Shown here one piece after another: positions 12,501-20,877 of a DNA stretch of 64,000 bases. The stretch lies in NCBI GenBank assembly GCA_028829895.1, contig CM054182.1, positions 13,412,001-13,476,000 on the forward strand, written 5' to 3'. The notes beneath the pieces are model-generated. The model was not told the origin of the DNA. It ran no database searches and saw nothing but the letters and a program-made list of their open reading frames with translations. Origin of the DNA: Sinotaia quadrata (lineage: Eukaryota; Mollusca; Gastropoda; Architaenioglossa; Viviparidae). Numbering within the stretch: the first letter of the stretch is position 1; each line of letters begins with the position of its first letter. A program made the position numbers and the translations under genes.

Positions 12501-15204
12501 ACTGTTTATTATGGTATCTTCATTCTTCATAGTGCTTGATGTCATCATAGCATGGTATCTTCATTCTTCATAGTGCTTCATGTTCATCATAGCCTGGTAT
12601 CTTCATTCTTCATAGTGCTTCATGTTCATCATAGTCTGGTATCTTCATTCTTCATAGTGCTTGATGTTCATCATAGCCTGGTATCTTCATTCTTCATAGT
12701 GCTTCATGTTCATCATAGCCTGGTATCTTCATTCTTCATAGTGCTTGATGTTCATCATAGCATGGTATCTTCATTCTTCATTAGTGCTTGATGTTCATCA
12801 GAGTGAATGGTAGAGTCATAGAGTTTTTATTCTTCGTAATAAGTTTATTCTTCAAAGGGCTTTCATTTGGCCTAGATCCTGGGGTCACAAATGTACTTGG
12901 TTCACTATCGTACCTAATATTTATCACAGTACTTTTGTTCATCATAATCCCTGTATTCACCATAGGACTTTGGTCATCTTAGTACTTGGAAACAATCAAC
13001 TAAAAAGAGAGAAAATATTTTAGTGAAAACTTTCATAATCATGGAGACCTGTGCATGAATTTATTTTTAAAATTAGCATTTTATAAAGTATAAATTTCCC
13101 ACTTTCCACTGATTTAAGCATTATAAAACTTTTTTAAAAGACCATTTCATTTTTAAACAAAGTGATAAAATTATGTTTGGTTCATACTGAATCCTATTTT
13201 TCTTTTTCTTTTCACCAATAAATTGCAGTGGCCACCAAACACTAAATCTGAGGCTATATATGCGATGGTTAACAATGGAGACAAAACTGACAAAGTAAGT
13301 ATGGTTTACAAGTTGTGATGCACCACATGCTTTCTACTGTATTTATTTATTATTGTTGACCTTAAAATTAAAAATTAAATCTGTTCCATTCCTCAAAGAC
13401 TTTTGAGAAATGTAGAACTGAATGTGGTAATTCCTAGTAACATCTTTCCCTGTCTTTTGTTTCGGTATTTTGTTTTTTAAACTGTTAATTCTCATATTTA
13501 CAGGTTCGACAAGTATTTTTCAACATGTTCCAGTCTGCCTTTCGATTCAAGACCAACATTTTTATATCCAGAATTAAAGAAACTTTTGGGGACGAATTTT
13601 CAGAGACTGATTGCAAGAAAATAATTCGGGTCAGTGCTGTCAATTTTTCTTAGCGTATAAATCAAAATAATAAAGGTCATTGTAGTCAACTTCTCTCTCC
13701 TTCATTTATCATTACCTCCCTTTCATAAATGTTTGTTTTCTTTCTTTATCTTTAAATTCAGAATAATTCTCTTGTTTGAATGTGATCAGTTTATTTGTCT
13801 GTCATTTTTTCACATCTTTTATTTCTCTTTGGCTATATAATTCTAAAACTGCTCAGTGTGCTCTGTCCCATGTTGTCTCCCTTTCTTGATTATCTCTCCT
13901 TCATTTTCTTCTTACCAGCACTATTAAATAATATAGATTATTATTATTAATTTTTAATATATTACAATCTCTAAACTTTTCACAAATCACAGTTTGCTAT
14001 TAAAATCATAACAGCCCAGAACATTTGTAGATTAATCCATATATTTTATATTTTAAATTGCTTTCATTTTTCTCCTGATCTACATTTCCAGTATGTATGT
14101 TTTCTAGTGTGTCATTTTTCTATACATGCTTTAAAATGACTTATTACATTTCCACTATGTATGTTTTCTGGTGTGTCATATTTCTATACACGTTTTAAAA
14201 TGACTCTTATTACATTTCCAGTGTGTAGGTTTTCTAGTGTGGCTTATTTCCATATGTTTTAAAATGCCTTTTATTATGTTTCTAATACATATTTTAAGTA
14301 TCTTATTATGTTTCAAGAACATGTTTTCTTGTGCATCTTATTATATTGTTAGGATATGTTTCTTGTGATTTACATTACCAGCATGTTCTCTTGTGTCTTA
14401 TTACATTTCCAATGCATAGCTCTTGTGCCGTACATTACCAGTGTGTTTTCTAGTCTTATTACTATGTTTCCAGTATATGTTTCATCACCTTATAATGTTT
14501 CCAGTTTATGTTTTATCATTTTATTGTTTCCAGTACATGTTTTGTCATCTTATGTTTTCAGTATATGTTTTGTCATTTTATTATGTTTTCAGTATATGTT
14601 TTATCATCTTATGTTTTCAGTATATGTTTTGTCATTTATTGTTTCCAGTATATGTTTGCTTGTACATTCTTTACATAATTACTTTTCTTAGGCACATTTT
14701 ATTTTATTTAAAATATTTATCTACATATGCAAGTTTTGATTCAAATTGATTTGATTAATACTTTTTTAATGTTCACATTACCAAATTTTTATGTATTTGT
14801 AAAAGACTATTAACCTCTTTACTATATTGAATGTAACTTTGGGGTTCATATTATTATTGGTAATGATAAAGCATCTAGTCATGTTCAAGGAGAGATAACA
14901 AAACTTGCTAATACAATTTTGTTTTATCATCCTATTCTGCTTTTGAGCTAATAGTTATTGATATATAATCTTGAGAAAATAAAGAACGAAATTATTTTGA
15001 AGGGACTAATAAAAGTGCATCTAGTAATTATATATATTATTGCTTACTTCAGTATAAAATAGAGTTGCAAAGAAATTGAAATTATGAAATATATCATTTG
15101 TATTTCAGTTTGTAAAAATTCTTTTTGTTTATTGTTTTTAGGAAATTTGCGAGAGCTACAAATCCACCTGGTATCTGAAGGGAACATCACCTTCCCATTC
15201 CTGA
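340..15204 (+). CDS. POLR3E: RNA polymerase III subunit RPC5, partial (12 exons, N-terminus outside window)
   Basis: Joined exons: 340-506, 3126-3253, 4031-4122, 4625-4745, 5238-5319, 6052-6105, 6804-6907, 9861-9964, 11878-12386, 13229-13294, 13504-13629, 15142-15204. All introns are GT-AG and all phases agree, giving about 537 residues to the stop. Family knowledge: RPC5 (yeast Rpc37) pairs with RPC4 as a TFIIF-like module of nuclear Pol III and helps initiation, termination and reinitiation on tRNA and 5S genes. Animal RPC5 is about 700 residues, with a C-terminal winged-helix extension that yeast lacks. Identity rests on recognisable family signatures: VTVKFARPESEEAKARR (exon 1), LRTLPLADQV (exon 3), VMVQGCWVVKS (exons 4-5), LYPKDATSPHSG (exon 5), VKRLFYLKLSTCPPGH (exon 9) and STWYLKG at the C-terminus. 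The dimerisation module should lie upstream of 1. No frameshift or stop was seen in any exon. Confidence 0.93.
488..872. repeat. 55-bp tandem array (7 copies) containing an exon end and its 5' splice site
   Basis: Copies start at 488, 543, 598, 653, 708, 763 and 818. Copy 1 includes the last 19 coding bases of the POLR3E exon plus the real donor at 507. The junction CATGTGAGTAA recurs intact or nearly so at 562 and 672, as GTGACT at 617, and as GGTGAGT at 836-842. Copies 5 and 6 carry GATGAGT and have lost the GT. The period is not a multiple of 3, so using a downstream donor would shift the frame. Confidence 0.95.
873..2244. other. Intron DNA with a degenerate ~36-bp array at 1690-2125
   Basis: AT-rich POLR3E intron. 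From about 1690 to 2125 a diverged tandem family repeats the theme ACAACAAAGTTGCCACAATT followed by ATTATCCTGTC, roughly 11 times with a period near 35-37. Nothing else was recognised. Confidence 0.75.
2245..3076 (+). mobile_element. Internally deleted hAT transposon relic with 8-bp target duplication
   Basis: The element spans 2253-3068. The target site duplication TTTTAGAT is perfect (2245-2252 and 3069-3076). The terminal inverted repeats are CAGGGGTGCACAAAC on the left and GTTTGTGCACCACTG on the right, followed inside by G/C-rich GGCCCGCGGGCC. Inside is a fragment starting MAANRKRKVDKENRQF (2597), typical of the N-terminus of GTF2IRD2/Charlie-like hAT transposases. After a large deletion comes the C-terminal dimerisation segment (LNKSNTCGQLTDDNLEAILH, ending HYPSH, stop near 2860). 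It cannot make an active transposase. It belongs to the same family as the copy at 31145. Confidence 0.93.
3126..3253 (+). CDS. POLR3E: POLR3E exon 2
   Basis: The acceptor is TTTCAG ending at 3125 and the donor is GTAAAT at 3254. The exon encodes DDEVEPEFQLLFASHGGEKV and a following YLKNLVP segment, matching in position the variable region before the RTLPLADQ block in animal RPC5. It ends in phase 2 (GT joined to G of the next exon gives Val). The acceptor lies only 49 bp after the target duplication of the hAT relic in intron 1. Confidence 0.88.
4031..4122 (+). CDS. POLR3E: POLR3E exon 3
   Basis: The acceptor is TTTAAG ending at 4030 and the donor is GTATGT at 4123. The exon encodes the family hallmark HLRTLPLADQVRALL and ends in phase 1. 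AAG is a less common but acceptable acceptor. The phase match with both neighbours supports it. Confidence 0.9.
4625..4745 (+). CDS. POLR3E: POLR3E exon 4
   Basis: The acceptor is TTACAG ending at 4624 and the donor is GTAAAC at 4746. The exon encodes VKVMRFSQLMELLPKG and then LLQQVAVMVQGCWVVK, the start of a winged-helix-like segment conserved in animal RPC5. It ends in phase 2 (Ser codon split). Confidence 0.92.
5238..5319 (+). CDS. POLR3E: POLR3E exon 5
   Basis: The acceptor is TTGCAG ending at 5237 and the donor is GTAAGT at 5320. The exon encodes SEILYPKDATSPHSG followed by LCRGRDFI, closely matching the vertebrate protein. It ends in phase 0. Confidence 0.93.
6052..6105 (+). CDS. POLR3E: POLR3E exon 6
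   Basis: A 54-base exon of 18 codons. The acceptor is TTACAG ending at 6051 and the donor is GTATGT at 6106. It encodes MWKFTHCKYVVRKEISSG, matching the conserved MWKFT...WVVRKEV region of animal RPC5. Confidence 0.92.
6804..6907 (+). CDS. POLR3E: POLR3E exon 7
   Basis: The acceptor is CTCTAG ending at 6803 and the donor is GTATGC at 6908. The exon encodes LPSEDVKDMLEQMSRLRTS and then KGWEFVFDYDRDFVE. The KGWEF motif is typical of the family. It ends in phase 2. Confidence 0.92.
6958..9259. mobile_element. Unclassified 2.3-kb terminal-inverted-repeat element in POLR3E intron
   Basis: The left end CATACCTGCCTACC (6964-6977) and the right end GGTAGGCAGGTCTG (9240-9253) are inverted repeats with one mismatch. 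CAGTTT flanks both sides (6958-6963 and 9254-9259), a possible 6-bp target duplication. Alternatively a 7-of-8 match (TTCAGTTT/TGCAGTTT) would fit an 8-bp duplication. Subterminal repeats are present: CTTCCGCTTTT/TCTCCCGCTTTT near the left and four AATCTTCTGGTTT-like units near the right. The interior is AT-rich with no recognised transposase, so it is probably non-autonomous. A 64-codon ORF at 7415-7609 was not recognised. Confidence 0.7.
9861..9964 (+). CDS. POLR3E: POLR3E exon 8
   Basis: The acceptor is TTTCAG ending at 9860 and the donor is GTAAAA at 9965. The exon encodes HTDVVQRQRLLWDAKFQQL, corresponding to the HPDVVQRQ block of the vertebrate protein. It ends in phase 1. Confidence 0.92.
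10245..10690. repeat. Degenerate ~30-bp array in POLR3E intron
   Basis: A diverged repeat on the theme CATGCAATCTCACTGATTTC and TTATATCAT recurs many times with variable spacing. It is most regular at 10560-10690. Confidence 0.7.
11075..11378. repeat. 61-bp tandem array, 5 copies
   Basis: The unit begins GCAATTAGTGTAAACAGGCA and includes CACCTCTTTAATGACATATT and ATATATGATGTGGG. Copies begin near 11076 and 11137 and recur with small indels (one copy has an extra AACAGGC, one lacks AGTCACC). It lies about 500 bp before the acceptor at 11877. Confidence 0.92.
11878..12386 (+). CDS. POLR3E: POLR3E exon 9 (largest)
   Basis: The acceptor is TTCCAG ending at 11877 and the donor is GTAAAT at 12387. 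The exon encodes about 170 residues. First comes a basic Arg-rich patch (RPRRRRASSRSSPRKR) that could act as a nuclear localisation signal. Next is an acidic Ser/Asp linker with a LKIEP motif fitting the psi-K-x-E SUMO consensus; vertebrate RPC5 has a similar IKEE site nearby. Last is the start of the C-terminal winged-helix region (ELQAFARDILTQRHVVTLGE, then VKRLFYLKLSTCPPGH). The SUMO reading is inference. Confidence 0.92.
12512..12800. repeat. 42-bp tandem array, 7 copies, after the POLR3E exon 9 donor
   Basis: The unit begins TGGTATCTTCATTCTTCATA and ends near GTTCATCATAGCC. Copies start at 12512, 12553, 12595, 12637, 12679, 12721 and 12763. Diverged units appear to extend from about 12395 (8 bases after the donor) to about 12990. 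The period equals 14 codons, which explains a 79-codon open frame that is not a gene. Confidence 0.93.
13229..13294 (+). CDS. POLR3E: POLR3E exon 10
   Basis: A 22-codon exon. The acceptor is TTGCAG ending at 13228 and the donor is GTAAGT at 13295. It encodes WPPNTKSEAIYAMVNNGDK, a linker between C-terminal winged-helix segments (vertebrates have a similar short 'FALWESGD' stretch here). Phase 0 on both sides. Confidence 0.87.
13504..13629 (+). CDS. POLR3E: POLR3E exon 11
   Basis: The acceptor is TTACAG ending at 13503 and the donor is GTCAGT at 13630. The exon encodes VRQVFFNMFQSAFRFKTNIF and then ISRIKETFGDEFSETDCKKI, matching the last winged helix of animal RPC5. Phase 0 on both sides. Confidence 0.91.
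14080..14660. repeat. Degenerate array rich in TTTCCAG/TTTTCAG units
   Basis: From 14082 three units of 64-66 bp start ACATTTCCAGTATGTATG (14082, 14146, 14212). They decay into shorter units on the theme TTATGTTTTCAGTATATGTT. Each unit carries a pyrimidine tract plus CAG, so the intron before the last coding exon holds a dozen decoy 3' splice-site-like motifs. Confidence 0.8.
15142..15204 (+). CDS. POLR3E: POLR3E terminal coding exon
   Basis: The acceptor is TTTTAG ending at 15141. The exon encodes EICESYKSTWYLKGTSPSHS and stops at TGA 15202-15204. The WYLKG ending matches the C-terminus of vertebrate RPC5 within a few residues, which fixes the end of the gene. Confidence 0.93.
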   Translation, partial: EICESYKSTWYLKGTSPSHS

Positions 15205-17002
15205 TATTTGTTCTCTTGCTACTTAATCAGCACAAAATCCCAAAGCCTGCCTGTGATTAATTAATTGGTTAGACAACAAAAACTTGATCATGACTTAAAA
15301 CTGAGCATAATGTGCTGCTATGAAAAATTGTGTGTGGGTGTTTTTACAAATGTCAGTATATTTTAAACAATAATTGCTTGAATACACAGAGACATTTTAC
15401 CAACAACAAAAATTTGTTACTGTATAAAAGCAGTTTGTAATAGATGGTGTCTGAATGCATGTAACAGAAGAAGCTAGTGAGATAAGTAAATTCCTTATTA
15501 CCTCAATTGGTAGAGTAGTTTTTTTGATCCTACGGAAAAATACTGTACTCAGGTAAAATTTCAGAGATCTGTGATTAAGCATCTAAGGTGGACATTGTAC
15601 TCCACAGATTCCTGGGATATTCTAACTCATGGAGAACCAATCATAATTTACTTTGTTTAATGAAAAACTACATAGATTTACAAGGGAGAATGATGTCAGT
15701 TAAACCATTGCATGTGCAAAAGGAGACAGGGATGTCAGCATGTACTAAATCACTGGTCTGCACATTGACATTTTTCAAAATACTTAAGTGGTATTTGATA
15801 TCAAGTTATGAGATATGCTGCAAACTGCAAATCTATTTTGTATTGAATGAAATAATAATAATATTAAAAGATAACATTTGTCAGTATTACAGTTTGTAGA
15901 GTTCATTTGTCAGTATTACAGTTTGTAGAATTTAGTACTTGGTTAAATTTGCACCAGATAGGATATACTAATCGCATTCGGAATAGTGACTGTGCGTTTG
16001 AAAATAAGTAACTTCACAAATGTTTACCACATTTCTTTTTACTAATCAGTTGCTTAAATTCACACAATGACCTTCTCATAATTCATGTGTACTCTTGGAT
16101 AACAAGTACAATCTTACTTTTCTGTGTAAAACTAATCACATCTTACTTTTCTGTGTGAAACTGATCACATCTTACTTAGTAGACTTGCAGTGGTGTTGAG
16201 TGGGTTTTGCCTTAGTATTAACAGAGTTTAAAAACCTATAAACATTTCCAAGAGATGATTGATTTCATACAATAGTATGAAAATTTAATTAATTCACTTT
16301 TGTTTTTGAATGACTGTAAAACAATAAGTACTTAATAATGTATCACTTGTCCTCCTTTTATTGATTGTAGCTTCTGGGGTTTTTTGTGCCTGCTATATTT
16401 ATATTGTCTGCATCCATCACGTTTAAAGCAGGTGTGAATTTTTTTTTAAAACTAAATATTTCACCCATTTCTTATGCAAATTTCCAGAGTGTTTTAGTTA
16501 TGGATAAAGCAACATCTGCAAATCATACATAAATTTACAGAAGTCTTCAATCATGATAAGAGTTACAGACAACATTAATGTTTTAACCAAAAGTTCATTG
16601 GGGAGCCATTTTATTTGAAAGATATAATGCTTTCGCATGAGGATTGCTGCATTCATACTAATAATATCTTTGAAACATGAAATGGCACTAAAAATGTTCA
16701 GAACTGAATAATATAGTTAATTTAAAGAGTTGTTTCCCATGAAGTGTATACTAAAGTAAAAAGGTACTTATATACTGTTTCAAAAACTGGCATGCAGAAT
16801 GCCTTTAATGGAACAGCCTTCTTTCAACCAGATGTTTGCGGTATGCCTTTAACGGAACTTGCAGAATCTGTGCCTGAAATTTTCTTTACTGTGATGACAG
16901 TGTGTCAACATGTATTGCTGGAAGGGAGGGGGTTCTCATAGATGGACGTGGGGGTTCTGACAAATGATATATGGAGATGTGTGTGTGGTGGGGTTGGTTG
17001 TG

Positions 17003-17008
17003 AATAAA
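17003..17008 (+). terminator. Candidate poly(A) signal AATAAA
   Basis: AATAAA is followed within about 20-45 bases by the G/U-rich stretch GCTGTGTCATTTGTGTTC. If used, the POLR3E 3' UTR would be about 1.8 kb. The choice between this and 19484 cannot be made from sequence alone. Confidence 0.35.
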
Positions 17009-19483
17009 AAAAAAGTAATAACTTTGCTGTGTCATTTGTGTTCATAGTTTGAAAAATAATTTCTGAATGCCTAAATCATGCTTCTTCCAATGGTTTCTAT
17101 AAAATTAAAATGACTATAAAATAGGCACTTCCCCAGAATGTATGTAACCTGATCACAGTTTTGAAGAGATATATCCTTTTTAGAAGTAGGGATCTCTTTC
17201 GGGAGAAAAATGAGACCAAAAGTACATAAAAATATGTAGCAATTGCAGTTACTATTCAGAGGTGGTTTTTTTTCAAAAAGAACATAAAAAGTAAATGATG
17301 CTATGTAGTACATTTGGTATGCTATTAAAATGTCTTATCAAAGATACATAAATTATTTCCCCTGTCTATTGTACAGAATACAAAAATTGTGGTACTAGTC
17401 AGTAGTCATTTTAAGATGCATGTTTATGCAGCCAACGTAGTTTCTAAAAAGTCCCTGTGCAAACTGTAATTAAATATAAATATTATTTTAAACAACTTCT
17501 TTTGGGCAAGTTGAATTCCATCCTCTGCTTCTCAAAATGGCTTGCAGCCATTGCAAACTGCAATCTTCTTTATCAGATTCACACTAATGTTATATTATTA
17601 ATTATTTTTTAGCACCCAAGTTATTTTTTTTGGTGCTGTCCCTAATTTTACTTTATGTTTTTCCTGCAGGGAACACTAAAACACAACTATTCATAGTGAC
17701 TAATATTTGTCATATTAACTCAGTAGCCTAAAAGCATGTGTACCATGGGCAAATATTTATTTAAAAACTGAAATGCAGTTTAAACTTACATAATTGATTT
17801 CCACCCTCCTCCCCAGCCAGTTTAATCCTGCAAGGTTTTGTTCTGTTACTCTCATTATCAACTTATATACAAAACTGGTGGTCACTTGTACATCATTGCA
17901 GACTGCAGGATTTAGGTATTATGCTGAGTGCCATCTTATGTCATTCAAGGCTGCAACTAAAAGCTGTCCTTAATTAAGCACTATGTTTTTAGCACTAGAA
18001 TTCTTATCATGCTTAACATTTTATTTGTTTTGTTTAATTTTATGAGTCACTTACATAATTCTTGTACATCTATATTATAATGTGAGCTTTACTATCATGA
18101 ATGTTCATTTTTATTTTTTTTAAATTTATTATGTTGAGTTTGTATTGTGAAGGACGTGCATTCATCTGTTGGACCTTCTGTTGAATGACACAGTTGTTGT
18201 ATGATATGCCTGCAGGCTCTTGTTATGTGTAAAAAAAGATATGACAGTTGAACAGTTTCAGATTTTACGTATTTTTTAAAAAGTATGTAAATACAGTTGT
18301 GACAATGCTCAACGATATTATTAAGTTTACCTTTGGAAAATGCAGTCATATTTATGTAGGAATGGTAAATACAATGCAGAATACACCCAAAGATCTAGAT
18401 CTAGAAATTATTTTTTAAATGACTGTAAAATTTTACTTTTTTAGTCACTCACATTAATGATTGTCCTTGTCTAGTTAAAAAGGAGAAATGTTGATGGAAG
18501 GGATTCAAAGATCAAGATCATTTTGTTCTCCATGCACTGCAGGTGAAAAAAAAATCCTGTAAACTAGTCAGCCAAATTTGACATATTTTAACCATTATAT
18601 TGAGAATTATTTCCCATTTTTCTTGTTACAACCCATTCATGTCTTCTTTCCTTATTCAGTTTTTACAAGCTCAGAAATAAGCTAATAACAATTAACATAT
18701 ATAGGTGTTTGACTAAAATCTAACATTTGTTTGGTTTGGGTTTTTTAAATTTCTATCGTTCATTGAAATTTACATTGTTTATAGCAGTCATCCTGCTGAA
18801 ATATGTGCTAAAGTGTTAAGTTTGCTTGTCTGATCCGGGTTGAAAATATGTATGCTGGTTTTTGAAGCTGTGTGTGTGTGCATGCATTTATATTATGCAT
18901 TAATTGCATAAAGTGTTACTTTACAAAATGTATATTTTTAACAACATATCTTCACTCTTGGAGAAAGAAAGAATTCCTAAAATCTAGTTTAGTTTATGCA
19001 GGAAAATAAATATCCTATATTTGTTGTATTCTATTTGAATATAAACTAAAACATTATTTATTTAAATAATTGTTTTATTTTCCATTAAAAACAGAATACA
19101 TTTAATAAATAATGTTTTATGTTCTTTAAACAAATAGAATTAGACAATTCTACCAACAACAAAAAATTTTAATTTATTTAGCTTGTATTTCTTTTCCCCC
19201 TCAGATAACATTTTTTAATTATTTTTTATTTTAATTTGATATTTGCTGGATTGTTTTGGGAAAGAATTGGTAGTGATAAGCTTTTGTCTGTGAAGTGAGT
19301 GGATAAAAGCATAGTTTCCTTGTGGACTGATTGGTGGTTTTGTTTGATTATTTATTTAACAAGTCAGCATGCTGAGGTGCTTGAGTGTCAAAATCTGTCG
19401 TATACATCAGTTTGAGCAAGTCAATCAGTCAGCTCTTTTGGATGTATAAGAATACTTGTTCCCTCGTTGCATTTTCATGAAAG

Positions 19484-19489
19484 AATAAA
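19484..19489 (+). terminator. Candidate poly(A) signal AATAAA
   Basis: AATAAA is followed by a CA-rich cleavage region and a T/GT-rich stretch (CTTTTCTTGTTTGTGATTT). It is an alternative distal end for POLR3E, giving a 4.3-kb 3' UTR. Confidence 0.3.
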
Positions 19490-19697
19490 ATTTTAGAAAA
19501 AACACACATCTTTTCTTGTTTGTGATTTACTGATGAATAATTCCTGATGGTTGTGTGTAGTGTCGCAACAATTTTTGGTTACATCTAATCTAACACTAGG
19601 GCTGCACAACTTACATAAAAATCAGCTGCAGCTCTGCAATAAACATTTCTATAATGTGATAAAGGGTCTAAAATCCTAAATTGTTCTTGGAATTTGT

Positions 19698-19836
19698 ATG
19701 AAACTGGATCAAGAGGATTCTGGTACTGAGAGATGTTTTACATAAATATGAAACAATTGAGATGACTGGCTGTAAGAAATGTTTTACATAAATATGAGAC
19801 TGGGTCGAGATGACTGGCTCTAAGAGATGTTTCTTT
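19698..19836. repeat. ~50-bp tandem repeat, ~2.5 copies
   Basis: The unit theme is GATGACTGGCTGTAAGAAAT followed by GTTTTACATAAATATGAGAC. Diverged copies begin near 19700, 19760 and 19808. Confidence 0.75.
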
Positions 19837-20002
19837 TTATGTAGACTAATGGATAATATCTTTTTAACTCTAGGTTCTGAAAAGTTAAACATGCATTTTC
19901 AAATATAGAAATCAGAGGAGTAAATTAAAGACCAACATACGGTTTTACTAAATTTAAAAATAAATTTTATCATTTGAAAGGGTTAGGAAGTTGGAGTTAA
20001 GT

Positions 20003-20171
20003 AGGGCCGTCAGTTAACAAGTATTTTTTTATCGATTTATAAATCATATTAATTATTACACTTATTTAATAAACTATTTACTATTATTGACAGCTGGGTT
20101 AATTTCTTTTCAATGGGATTTAAAGTACATTTAATAAATCGATATTTATAATGTCAGGTGAACGCCGGTAG
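20003..20171. mobile_element. Possible small MITE-like relic
   Basis: TAGGGCCGTCAGTTAAC at the left, with ATCGATTTA motifs facing each other at both ends, resembles hAT-type MITEs that begin TAGGGCTGTCAA. The right end is poorly conserved and no target duplication was found, so this is only a suggestion. Confidence 0.2.
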
Positions 20172-20583
20172 ATCAGAGTTCATTAGTGGTATTAAATAAA
20201 TGATTTTTTTAATTCTCAAATGATATAATATTATCATGATGTCCATTGAACATTCAAATTATTTTTTTTTAATTTGAGACTTTCATCTGTTCTCTGGGGT
20301 AAGCTGCACTTAAGTTTATGATTGTCTTTACCTGATGCTGAATGTAGTAATGCACTTCAAAGTTCTTTAGACGTAACATGCTAGTATAGTTACTGAGGCT
20401 TCCTTCTGGTGTGTGGGACTGTCACTTTCTTTTTTCGTAAACCTGATCATTTCAAGATGCTCGTACATACAATTTATTCCCTGAATTTAATTTTCTTTTA
20501 TTTATTTACTTTTTTCTTTGGGGAGGAAGAGGCTAAATTTTTTCAATAACACACTTGCTACACATTTCTTTTATTTATGATTT

Positions 20584-20595
20584 GGGGGGGGGGGG
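20584..20595 (+). repeat. Homopolymer run of 12 G
   Basis: An uninterrupted run of 12 G in otherwise AT-rich DNA. Similar G runs sit at 31536-31545, 35878-35887 and 48459-48470 and may be assembly-sensitive. Confidence 0.9.
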
Positions 20596-20877
20596 TATCT
20601 CCAGTTTTAGGATCTTCATTTTATAAAGGTAATGAACTGAAACCATACAACGGCATGCCATTGACAAGGTATGTGTGAAAGTGCGTCAGACTTCATCAAG
20701 GATGGGTAATCAGTGCAGATATTGTTTGACTTTGAACACCAGTGGAGATAACATGTACATATCGACCTTGATCCTTGAATGAATGAGATGACTGAATACT
20801 GGTGTTAGCAGTTTTTTTCTATGAGAAAAGAAATTAACAGATAACATCTTTGGCTGTTAATTGTCACGTGGGTATTT

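Larger units (their letters stand above)
15205..19520 (+). other. POLR3E 3' UTR and downstream AT-rich DNA
   Basis: No convincing ORF. Two small direct duplications are visible: CATTTGTCAGTATTACAGTT with TGTAGA (about 15878-15930), and TCTTACTTTTCTGTGT with AAACTAATCACA (about 16110-16175). The UTR end is not known. The best poly(A) signal candidates are at 17003 and 19484. Confidence 0.5.
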
